Part shown: positions 36,953-48,900 of the stretch, piece after piece
Position numbering within the stretch: the stretch's first letter is position 1
How the letters are laid out: each line of letters starts with the position of its first letter
From: Warburgia ugandensis
Taxonomy: Eukaryota; Streptophyta; Magnoliopsida; Canellales; Canellaceae
Direction: 5' to 3'
Assembly: GCA_035236585.1 (NCBI GenBank)
Contig: CP141130.1
Location: 74,905,944-74,969,943 of the forward strand
Length of the DNA: 64,000 nucleotides
Notes under the pieces: model-generated
Database searches by the model: none
Seen by the model: the letters and a program-made list of their open reading frames with translations, nothing else
What the model was told of the DNA's origin: nothing
Made by a program: the position numbers and the translations under genes

Positions 36953-39900
36953 GTAAGTGCATTGCTGATTATCGGCTTAATCATTAGTCTCATGAAGCAG
37001 ATTTGATTGGTATTGGTACTGCCATTACTCAATTCATTTGTCCTTGTTGCAGGTTGAGTTTTAAAGATGCTAATCCGGAGGCATTTGTTGGCCTCACATG
37101 CAAGGCAAGTGGTTTTTCCTCCTTATTTTCAAGTACATTGATGGGAAGAAGTACATTAAACTTGAACTGGACAATGCAGGTGTACTGGCCTTTGGACGAA
37201 CAATGGTATTCTGGTCAAGTTACTGGATATAATTCAGAGACTCTAAAACATGATGTATGATTTTCTCCTCAGCCGGACATTGATCTTACTTAGTCATTAT
37301 GATGTGAATTCTGCAATTTCTCGTTTTACAGTGTTTTGAGCTGAAAAGTATTATTTGAACTGTTGGAAGCTCTGAAATAATTTGGGCTTTTGTTTGCTAA
37401 ATCCATTATTCTGTGACAAGAGAATCAAAAGCATGCCGTATTTATATGTTGAGTCAGATACCTCTCTTTGCCTCATTTTGCTGCACATAGACATGATGCA
37501 TAAGCAGGCACTGGCACACAACGGATATGCATTATAATATTTTTTTTATACACACACTGAATCTGGTTGTTTACACATGCCAACCACCACCCGCAGATTA
37601 AATACAGAGATGGTGATGTTGAAAGCTTGATTCTCTCGGGTGAGAAGATAAAATTTTATGTTTCTCGTCAGGAGATGCGTAGTTTAAACTTGAAATGCAG
37701 TGTTCTGACCATGGAGCTGAAAGGCCTTGATTTTGATGAGATGCTTGTTTTGGCTGCTGCTTTTGATGACTCCTCCGAAATTGAACCTGGGGATATTTTG
37801 TGGGCGAAGCTTACAGGTATGTTAGAGAATGATCCTGTTCACTACTCTGATGCATCATTGTTTATGGCCTTTTATTTTCTCCTTTTTTACTTTCAATTGG
37901 AATTTGTTTCATATTTTCATCTGCAAGTTTGTCAGGCTGTTGATGATTCTTTAATTATAAACTCCTGTGTGGCTACTCTATCAATAGGACAAATGGAAAC
38001 TGTCATGGATGCTGGTCAATATAATCCCAAGTTCACCCTCCTCAGGGAAACACTTGCATTTATTTGATGGACCTCTCATTCTGTGGGATCATTATTCCAT
38101 AAAAATGCGTTAGAATCCTATCAATTTAAGTTTTAACTGGACATTCTTCTTCTGCTTGTGTAGATGAGCAAATCTCTTGAAAAAGTGGATTCACTTCTGC
38201 TAGTACCTTTGTAGCCTTCTGGTCTTGGAGCAGGATTAAGTACTTGGCATCCTTCCCTATGTGTCATTTCTTTGAATCTATAAAACTTTTACCCTTTTTT
38301 TTTGTAGTTATTTTGACTCTTCAATGGTTCAAGAAATAAGAGAAAAGAATTTACTTCTAAAACAACATCTGTTGTAGCTGATTGATCATGATGATTTCAC
38401 CAACTTTGTGACGCTTCCAACATCCTTTTATTGCTCTGCCTTTTTTTTAATTATTTTTTATTGGGCCTAGAAGGAGAGCCTTGGTGCAATGGTAGAGTTG
38501 TCGTTGTGTGACCTTGAGGTCATGGGTTCAAGGCGTGGAAACAGCCTAAGGCTGCATATTATTGACCCTTGTAGTCCGCCCCTTCCCCGGACCCCGCATA
38601 TGCGGGAGCTTCGTGTGTTGGGACTGCCCTTTTTTTATTTTTTATTGGGCCTCTATCAATCTTAATTTGAAGTCCAATTTTGGATCCCTGTAGGAATCTC
38701 ATTAGGACAGTGTTGATGTTTTTTACAGGTCATGCTATGTGGCCTGCAGTTGTTATTGATGAAGTACATGTTGATGCTTGTAGAAGACTGAAGGCAATCA
38801 CGGGAGAGAGATCTGTCCCTGTGCAGTTTTTTGGGACCCATGATTTTGCAAGGTTTGTTATGAACTTTGGAGGGGTGTATTATGATTCTTACTGCAAACT
38901 AGCAGCTTTAGTTACTCTTTTGATTCTCTTGACTCCACGACATTTATTTACTCAGGCCGCTGTTCATATGGCTTAATTGCTTCAGATTCAATGAAGGGTT
39001 CTGTGCAGAACTTTATTGTATTTCCTTTTCAGGAATTATCTTGGTCTCACTCTTGTTTCTTTTGATTGTCCAGAATCCGCATAAAACAAGCTGAACCATT
39101 TCTCAAAGGGCTCCTTTCTTTCTACCATTTGAAATGCAAGCAAAGGCGTTTTGGTCGAAGTTTGGAAGAAGCTAAGATGTAAGGATATATTAAGGAATCA
39201 AGTGGCTCTTTATCTGGCAAAATAGTTAACTTTCTTGTTGAAAAAGACAAGAGGTCCTCTGATTGATAGCACATTTACTGTGATATATACTTACCTTATC
39301 TCTTTAGTTTCATTTGAAATTTATCCAAATAGGATTAGGCTGGTCTGAGACTTTAGGTTAATGTTAGTATATATTTGCATTTGAAGGCAATCTGAAGAAA
39401 TTCTTTTCTTAATCGTTTTATTAAACTTTCATTTAGTATCTTTTGTCTACTTCTGTTCCAAGAATGATAATTGGGGAATGTTTTATACTGAAGCTGTTGA
39501 ATATTGTTGCTCAATGATGTAATTTTATTTATAACCTTTTAGAAGTTTGGTTTCTTTGTGACTTTGTAACTAGCTCAAAGGTCTGACCTGACCTCTGGTG
39601 GTTTCTCTTTAACTTTTGATATGAAAATAGGCAAAACTAACTGACCAAGAAGTCATCAGTCAATTGAACTGAATTCACTTGTGAACCAGACAGATTTTGG
39701 AATACCTGAAATAGAATTTCTGACAGTAGTTGATGAGAAATCTAAAAGACGAAGAAAAGCTACTTAACCTAGATCTAGATATGGGTAGCAGATTTGGAGT
39801 TTGGATATGAGGTGACCCCATAACAACTAGTTCGTGGCAGTTCTGTCATCTTACACAATGAACTTGACTGGTATAATATTCTGTGAAACCTGAAACCTAC

Positions 39901-42900
39901 CAAACTATATAATATTGTTTAAGCTGGTGCATATAAATACATATAATCCCACCCAAAAGGAATGGACACCCTGTGGTATCAACAAAAAAGTTGGTACATA
40001 TGATCCCTTTCTATAGCAACAGCTCTTCTCTGTAGGTAATATTCTTCATTGCCTGTGTTATGATTCACTACGAGCTGTAATGACAATAAGTAGTTAAAAT
40101 AAAGAGATGGATTTATCTAACAAAACAAGGCAGTTACAACATCAGATTGATCCATAAAATCTTTCTTAGTGAGTGCAAAATAAAAAAATTGATGCAGATA
40201 AGTCCATTTCTTTTTGAACATTAGTTTAAAGCAACTTCTACATGTGTTATCAGTCTTGTTGTTTACCAGGCTTTGTGCAGAGTTTTTATTGTTAATCATC
40301 AAGTGATGCAACTCGACTCTGAAATGATGAACATGCAATGCTGCAATTTACATTGAAAGAACACTGAACTCAATTTGAAGATTAGACTTAGTTACTTGAG
40401 ACCGAATCTCACTATTTTAGAAGTCCTAATTGGCTTACTATGCTATCTGCTTATAAATATACTGGTCTGTTGCCAGTAATAATTACTGTCATTTCCTTGC
40501 TAAGTGACCTGCACCAAGATACTGCTTCAAGCTATTTGCTTGTTGCATAATCCATATTGACTGAATTCCATCCTTTAAACACTTGGTTCATTGTAGGTAC
40601 CTCAAAGAACATAAGCTTCCTAACAGAATGCTGCGCCTGCAAAATGGCATTGATGCTGATGATTATGGGAGTGCAAGTGGGGAGGACGAGGAAGAAAGTG
40701 ATTCTAGCAAAGATAGTGTAAGAGGTGAAGGTTTGCAGAAAGGCAACAGGAGCTGTCCATTTGAAATAGGGGATCTCTGTGTAATAACCCTAGGTGATTT
40801 CTTGAAACTGTGTTTTGATAATTTTCTTTGTAAAGTTACTTTTGTAATTACTCTGGATACAGACCTGCTTTCGGGTGCATTGCATCTGGTCTGTACCAAT
40901 ATGTGAATTGCATACAGAATTGCTGCCATTTTGAAGCTGCTGAGGGAGATTACTCATCATTTTCTGTACTTATGGTTAATATTATAGGGAAGATAGTGAG
41001 GGACTCAGAATTTTTTCATGATAAAAAGTACATCTGGCCTGAAGGATATACTGCTGTAAGGAAGTATATCTCCATAACAGGTAACAAATTACTTTGAGGT
41101 TCAGTTGATATACCGGACATCACTTTTAATCATCTTATCTTTTTGTAGCTCAATTGTCTTTTTTATGTTCACAGATACAAGTGCGAGTACTTCATACAAG
41201 ATGGAAGTGTTGAGAAATCCCCAATCAAAGGCCTGGCCTTTATTTAGAGTAACATTAGACAATGGAGATCAGGTCAGGCTTTAGTATCCACCCAAACTTT
41301 TTCATCCTTTTGAACATGTTATTCTGTTCTTTTCACTTGTCTTAAGCTGTGTTTATATGATTGTCATGCTTCATTTCTGTTAAATTATGCCTCTGAAATT
41401 GACCCTTTTACTGTCACTAAACCCCCACACCCCACCAAAAAGCACACATACTACCCCCCACACACCAAAATATTTTTTTGGAAGGCATTTCTTATGAGCC
41501 TATTGACATCTCTGATTTTCTTTGGTAAAGCAATATATTAGGAATCATTCAAAGTAACGTAATTCCAAACTATGATGCTAAACCTTTTTTTCTTGTGCTA
41601 CTCTAGCTGTTCAACGTAGAGGTTTTTCCTCTCAGTCTCTTTCCCGTTCATTTTTTTTATGCTCCATGCTTTTCTTTGGTCATTATGCTATTTGCTTGTG
41701 TTATATGTGGCTAATTGCTCCTAAAATTCGGAGTAAATTTACTGCAATACCTGTCACCAAAACTTCTGTCTTTGTTTTCTGTGATCAACTATGAGTATAT
41801 TCTCTTGATTTTGACACCGAGAATGGTATTCAGTATGTCTTTCTTGAGTTCCAATGATAGATACTGCTGAGCTGTGGTTACTCTCCATGGAATTTGAAGC
41901 TTTTGCTCCTAGAGATTCTAGATTACCTTAAATTTTCCATACATGAGGATGTCTAGGGGCCAGGTACGTTGATTAGATCAGCTCACATTGATCTTTTTTG
42001 TGGGTTCCTCTGGCTATTACTCTTTCGCTTTATTCTTTTTCATTGAGTTGGGATTTTCAATTTGCAAAGTACATTTTAGTCAACTGCTCCATCTGCGTGC
42101 CTGTGTGTGCAGGTGTGTGGGTCTCACTGTGTTTCCTCTCTCCCACTTACATACACATTTACCCACCTTTAAGCCTCTGTCAGTGGATTCTTGATTTCCT
42201 TCATTGTAGTGTTTGAAATCAATCTTGTTCAACAAGGGGTTCTACTTGATTTTGTTGATTTAGCCCTGGATTGCATTATTTTGTGGTTCCTAGTGTTGCT
42301 GTTTCACCCATTTGCCACTGTCACATGCCATTATCATGCATAGCTCAGTATTGCTGGTCCCATTTAACTTTCATGGCATTCTTTTCTACCATCTTGTTTT
42401 ATGTTTATTCTGAAGTGCCGTCAAGATGATTCTATGTGTCATTCTCTATCTCAATAAGGCTTTTTACTCCTTAATACAAATCATTCTGATTTGCTGTTTG
42501 TTCTTTGTGTTTTAAGTTTTGGCACTTCAGAAGTCATCTCTCTAGCAGTCCCAACTAATCAGTTAACATAAAGTGGAGGTCGACATTTTAGGTTTTGCTG
42601 CTTCTTGATTTCTCTAACATAGGATCTCTGCTGTATTTTGGGTGAGGGTTTGCGAAGTTTTTTCTTGAAGATTCTGCTTGTGGGAAGGGAAAAGTCTAAT
42701 TGTCAGAGGATCTAAAGCAAAAACCCTTGGGTACATGGACCTGAGAGAGATTCTAGATTTCTGTTTCTAGCCTAACCACAGAGTTTCCTATCAATGACTG
42801 AACCTGCCCAATCTATATCTGTGTACACCTCAATACTCCGTTGTTCATTTTTCTTGAAAAATAAACCTTTTACTGGAGAACTCTTCAAGTACCTCAAAAT

Positions 42901-45900
42901 TCGACACACAGCTTCAAGGTGTTCTTCATGAGGGGAATGCATAAACTGATTCACAAGGCTTATAGCAAAAGCAATATCAGGACGTGTGTGGGACAAGTAA
43001 ATGAGCTTACCAACCAAGGTGTCGAGATGTGTCCATGGGATCACCTTTACTATCTCCAAGTCTTTGGTTGGGATCAATTAAAGTTTCTATAGGACGGCAG
43101 CCACTCATTCCCGTTTCCTTGAGAAGATCAAGGATGTATTTCCTTTGTGAGACAACAATCCCTTTCTTTGATCGAGCAACCTCCATTCCAAGAAAATATC
43201 TCAGTGGTCCCAAGTCCTTAATTTCAAACTTAGATGCAAGATACAGTTTCAACTGTTCCATTTCAGCTGTATCATCCCCAGTTAGGATAATATTGTCCAC
43301 ATACACAATGAGAATAGCTATTTTCCTATCATTTGAGTGTTTTGTAAACATGGTATGATCAGTTTGCCCCTGAATATATTTCTGACTCTTTACATACTGA
43401 GTAAATCTCTCAAACCTGGCTCTTGCTAATTGTTTCACTCCATATAAGGAATTCTTTAGTTTGCATACTTTTGAGCCAAACTTTCTATCAAAACCTGGTG
43501 GTGGATCCATGTAGACCTCCTCCTCCAAGTCCCCATTAAGGAATGCATTCTTCACATCTAGCTGCTGTAGGGGCCAGTAAAGATTGGCTGCAATTGACAA
43601 AAGTACTCTAATAGTGTTCCGTTTGGCAACAGGCGCAAAGGTTTCAAGGTAGTCAATACCGTATGTTTGAGTGAAGCCTTTGGCCACCAAATGAGCCTTG
43701 TATCGCTTAAGCGATCCATCTAACTTGTGTTTGTTTGTGAACATCCATTTGCATCCAACCATTATTTTCTCTCTCTGCAAATCCACAATCTCCCATGTTT
43801 TATTTTTCTCAAGGGCCTTTATCTCTTCAAGAATAGCCTCCTTCCACTTAGGAATTTGTAAAGCATCCTGTACAGTCTTTGATATTTCCACAGAAGACAA
43901 TTGTGAAGTAAAGGCAAAGAAAGTAGGGGACAAATTTTTGTAAGAGACAAAATTTGACATGGAATGTTTAGTATAAGCTCTAACACCCTTTCGATTAGCA
44001 GTAAGAATACTAAGATTAGAAGAGCTGGACTGGGAATGAATAGACTTGGAATTAGGTGAATTTGTTTGAATAGGTTTAGAGCAAGAATTACCCAATGACT
44101 CGGTAGAGTTTAGATCAGCCTTTGGTTCGGACTCTTGACTTTGCTGAGGAGCATTGGTCTCATTGCCTTGAATTTTGTTCCTCCTTGAGTAGACCAGAGG
44201 ATCTTTGGTATCTATTTTTTCATTGCTAGTTTTGTCAAGGTTATGATATGTCTCTATTGGATTCGGACTTGGGTTTTCATCAATTAAAACACAAGGTTCT
44301 AGAAGTTTACAAACATTGAATCCATCAGGAATCAATGTGGCAGTGCTTTCTCTTTGAAAACATCTAAGTAATCCGAATCTTCCATAGGTGTCTCCCCCTA
44401 AAGATGAGTTTCAAAAAATGGTGAAGACTAAAAAAAAGTGACATCCATGCTGACAAACATTTTTTTGGAAGTATGATCAAAACACTTATACCCCTTTTGA
44501 GTTGGAACATAGCCTATAAAAGCACACTTTCTTGCTCTAGGATCTAGTTTGCCACAGTTGTGAGCATGAACATGTACAAAGGCAATGCATCCAAATACTT
44601 TCAGTGGTAAGTTCGAGGACAACTTGGATGTGGGAAAGTTTTTTTGAAAGACTTAGGGGAGTTTGAAATTTTAAAATCTTTGTAGGCATTTGATTTATAA
44701 GATATGTTGCTGTAAGTATAGCTTCACCTCGAAGATACTTTAGGAACTTTATGTGTGAGCAATAGTGCCCTAGCAGCTTCCAAAAGATGCTTATTTTTTC
44801 GCTAAGCTACCCCATTTTGTTGGGGTGTGTCAGTGCAAGAACTTTGATGTATTACACCTTTTTCCAAGAAAAAATTACCTAGGATCTCATTAAAATATTC
44901 CTTGCCATTGTCACTTCAAAAAATCCTTATTTTCTCTTGAAATTGTGTTTCCACCATGGAATTTTTTTTTTGAAAACTTCTTCAACTTCAGAATTCTTTT
45001 AAAAGGTGTACCCAACTTATCCTTGTGTGATCATCAATAAAACTGACAAATCATTTTTTCCCCGAAAGTGTTGAAACCTTGTATGGTCCCCATATATCAC
45101 TATGGATTAACATAAAAGGTTATGATGCTTGATATGATCTTGGAGGGAAAAAGGCATGGTGGTGCTTGGCTAACTCACAAATTTCACATTGAAATGAAGA
45201 TGGACTTTTATTTTTAAGCAAACTAGGAAACAAGGAAAAAGGGCAGCCTTGGTGCATGAAGCTCGCTCCTATGGGGGGTTCGGGGAAGGGGTGGGCCACA
45301 ATGGCCTAGAGTAGGCAACCTTACCATGCATTTTTGCAAGAGGCTGATTCCACGCCTTGAACCCATGACCTCAAGGTCACATGACGACAACTTTTACTGT
45401 TGCGCCAAGGCTCCCCGTCTAAACTAGGAAACAAGTGTTTTAAATAATAAAAACTTGAATGGCCTAATATATAATGCCATAACATAACATTACATTCACA
45501 TTCACTAGAATCAGAAACAAAACAAGTACTTTGAACTTGTCTTCTCGATTCAGTTCCATCTTCAAGGAAATAGAGACCTCCACTTTCTCTAGCACTGCCA
45601 ATCATCCTCCTCGAGGCTAGTTCCTGAAACTTACATTGAGAGGGATAGAAATTAGCTTGATACTTGATATCATTGGTTAACTTGCTAATTGACAAAAGGT
45701 TGCAAGAAAGGTTAGGCACGTGAAGAACATTATGCAAAGTTAAGGAAAGGTGATATAACAATGGATCCTGTCCTAGCAATTGTTGAGAGAGATCCATCTG
45801 CTATCTTGATTTTTTTGTTCTCTGCACATGGATGGTAAGATGAGAAAAGATTGGAGTAACTTGTCACATGATTAGTTGCTCCTGAATCTATGATCCAAGA

Positions 45901-48900
45901 GTTGCTTTGGCTAGGATTGACATTAAGAAGGGCAGTAATGAAGTTACCTTTTTTGGGCCAAAGAACAAGAGGGGTTGACATTGAATTGTGGAAAATGGAA
46001 GAGTTTGTACAGGTGCTCTAGTTGTTCCTTTGTGAATGGAGATGTTTCTGAATTGACTTGCTGGCCCTGGTTCTCTTCATGTGAGGTTTGGAATACCCGG
46101 TTGTTGTTTCCAGGTTTCTTCTTCCAATTTGGAGGCTTTCCATGGAGTTTCCAGCAAGTTTCCTTTGTATGTCATGACTTCTTGCAGTGTTCACACTAGG
46201 GTTTCTTCCTTCTTTCACCATCAGGATCAGCACTTCTAGAAATAAGGGTAGAATTATCATTTTCCACCACAGATTTGTGTTCCTGGTTGGTTAACATAGC
46301 CTTCCTCCTGGTTTCTTCTCTTCTAATCTCAGAAAAGGTTTCTCAGAGGGATAATAGAGGTTTCTTTCCAAGGACCCGACCCTTAACTTTATCCAAATCA
46401 CGATTGAGGCCAGCCAAGAATAGATACACATGATCATTCTCCTCCTTTATAATTTTTACACTATCAGTAGGGCAGTCCTATTCATCATTATAGCACTGGT
46501 CCAATTCTTGCCATAATGAAACCATCTCATAATAGTATATTGTGACTTCCCTTTCTCCTTGTTTTGATTGCCATAGTTTTGTTTTTAGATCAAAGATCCG
46601 AGATAAGTTTTCTAAGTCAGAATAGGTCTCCCTTACAGCCTCCCACACACCTTTTACAGTTGGGAGAAAAAGATAGGGTTTACCTATGGTTTGCTCTATT
46701 GAGTTGATAAGCCAGTTCATGATTAGTGATTTTTCTGACCTCCATGCACTCTTATTTGGATCTCCAGCCTTTGGTTGCTTCACTTCTCCTATCAAATGCC
46801 CAAGTTTTCCCCTGCCATCAATCGCCAGCTTCATGGATTGAGCCCATTCCAGGTAGTTTTTCCCATTTAACTTGTGAGAAGTTAACTAGAATGAAGTATT
46901 TGGGGAAAAGTCGTCTGTACCATTGTTTGACATGGCTGTCCCTTACGAGAAACTTCTGGCAGTTGTTTCCGATGAATCAGAGGTTCCTCTAGCCCCAGTC
47001 ATGGCTGTTTTAGCCATTTAAAAGCAGATCAAAAGCCTAAGCTCTGATACCATGAAAGTTTAGAAGAAAAAGAATGTATTCTTCTATCTATCATTAGAGA
47101 AAAAATTACTCTAATATTTATAAGGAAGCATGGCAACAGACCTGCCATTGAATCCCATGGATTAGGCTAAAGGAAAAGTCGTCTGTACCATTGTTTGACA
47201 TGGCTGTCCCTTACGAGAAACTTCTGGCAGTTGTTTCCGATGAATCAGAGGTTCCTCTAGCCCCAGTCATGGCTGTTTTAGCCATTTAAAAGCAGATCAA
47301 AAGCCTAAGCTCTGATACCATGAAAGTTTAGAAGAAAAAGAATGTATTCTTCTATCTATCATTAGAGAAAAAATTACTCTAATATTTATAAGGAAGCATG
47401 GCAACAGACCTGCCATTGAATCCCATGGATTAGGCTAAAGGAAATCCCTTAACATAAGGGTCAAACTAGGAATAAAAGGAAAGGAGATTTTCAGATTCAA
47501 ATTTGATCCTAATCTCCATTATTTATGGAAACAAACTAAGATAAGATCAAAACTAATCTCTAGAAACTAGGAACTAATTTTGACAGAAAGTTTCCTAACA
47601 TATCCGACAATGAACACTGCTGAGCTCAAAACTCCCATGTAAAATTGTTCCATAGTCCAAATTCCACATGATGGATAGTGACATTAACTAGATTGTGGTT
47701 TTATGAGTTCAGATCACTGCAACTACAGTAGAAAATATACATGCCAAGAAGAAGGAGATCCTTGGCAGTTGGAGCACCATCTTCCATTAAATTGACACTC
47801 TTTTCCTTCACTATAGTTAAAGTAACTGAGTTCTACGAATTTGGCAGGATATTGTGAAATGATAAAAAATATTATTATATTTTATTAACCTTTTCTCTTA
47901 TATTTTGAAGCAGAAGAGGTTGGTGACAAACAGGCCAAGCTCTGTTGGATGTGAGGAAACAGCATCTGGCAGACAATTTCTGTCGGGAGGATTGCAACCC
48001 CCACAGAAATTGTCTGCCTGCTACTGTTCCTTGGTCTGTAATTCCTGACACGAAATCATAGTTCTAGACGTTCTGGAGTGGTTGGTGAAGGAACAAAAGA
48101 AGAAATATAGTAAATTGTGAAGCTTCCCATATCTTGTGTTCCTTTTCTAATATTTAACTTGTCCAATTTTTTGAAGCTACCAAAGTCAATGTTGGAGTTC
48201 TTGACTTGGTTTGGACTGAACCAAATAAATCAAACTGTACTTTTCACTCACAGGGGTTAACATAAACCTTCCTATCAATCCGTAACTTGCTCAAGTTCAC
48301 TTAGTTTTGCTTTGGCAAGTTGTTGTCTAGACAGGAACTTTTAAATGCTAACTTCATCTTTCAAAATGGAGAAAAAGAAGAAAGAAATACTATTTGGAAG
48401 TAATTATGCAACCATCTATAAGAATCTAAAATTTCCTTAAAAGTATTCACAATTACTAATAAATTCTGAGCCATTAGCATAGTAAAAGCTCAAGTTGAGA
48501 TGAAACCTGTAACACTACCATAATCTCCTCCCAGTTTCCCTAACTAGACTCGTTTTGCTAATATTCGAACCACATTGCTAGGCCTGGAATGATTAAATCT
48601 TGTTATCCCATATGACTAGCCACTGTAGGTTGCAAATTTTTCTCTGAAATGCATACAACACTATATATAACTAATCAGATATTTGAGCAGAAGTTACCCC
48701 CTGTAATGCAATTTCAGTATATTGGATCTGGACTCATGCTGAAATTTGGCTAATTTGGCCACAACTGCTTAAGGAATCTTCTTTTGGGGTTTTGCTTCCT
48801 AATCTTCCTTATGAACCTCTATCAGAGAGGAGTAATGATGATTATTGTTGGAGAGTTTAAGGAGCTTTGAGACTAAATGAGTTACACTGGTAGTAGGGTT

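Larger units (their letters stand above)
42777..47600 (-). mobile_element. Ty1/copia LTR retrotransposon fossil in ATX intron 9
   Basis: Minus-strand copia element with domains in the usual order: 5' LTR 47321-47600 (TG...CA, 280 bp), a primer site of initiator-tRNA-Met type next to it ('ctctgatacca', 47310-47320), gag (46478-46834, with '[20 protein letters not shown]'), a zinc-knuckle region near 46180, protease (45730-45981, '[14 protein letters not shown]'), gag-pre-integrase (45440-45690), integrase remains (44430-45200), a long reverse transcriptase frame (43007-44335, 442 codons) and RNase H remains (42772-43077). The 3' end and 3' LTR are missing, so it is broken, with several interruptions in the gag-integrase half. 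The long reverse transcriptase frame suggests it is younger than the copia at 28-35.7 kb. An Au SINE (45235-45420) lies inside it. Confidence 0.92.

Noticed and set aside
37817-38067. Continuation of the open frame past ATX exon 4
   Set aside because: The GTATGT donor at 37817 and the family-conserved junction 'KLTG|HAMWP' show that this is intron; the downstream residues match nothing in the family.
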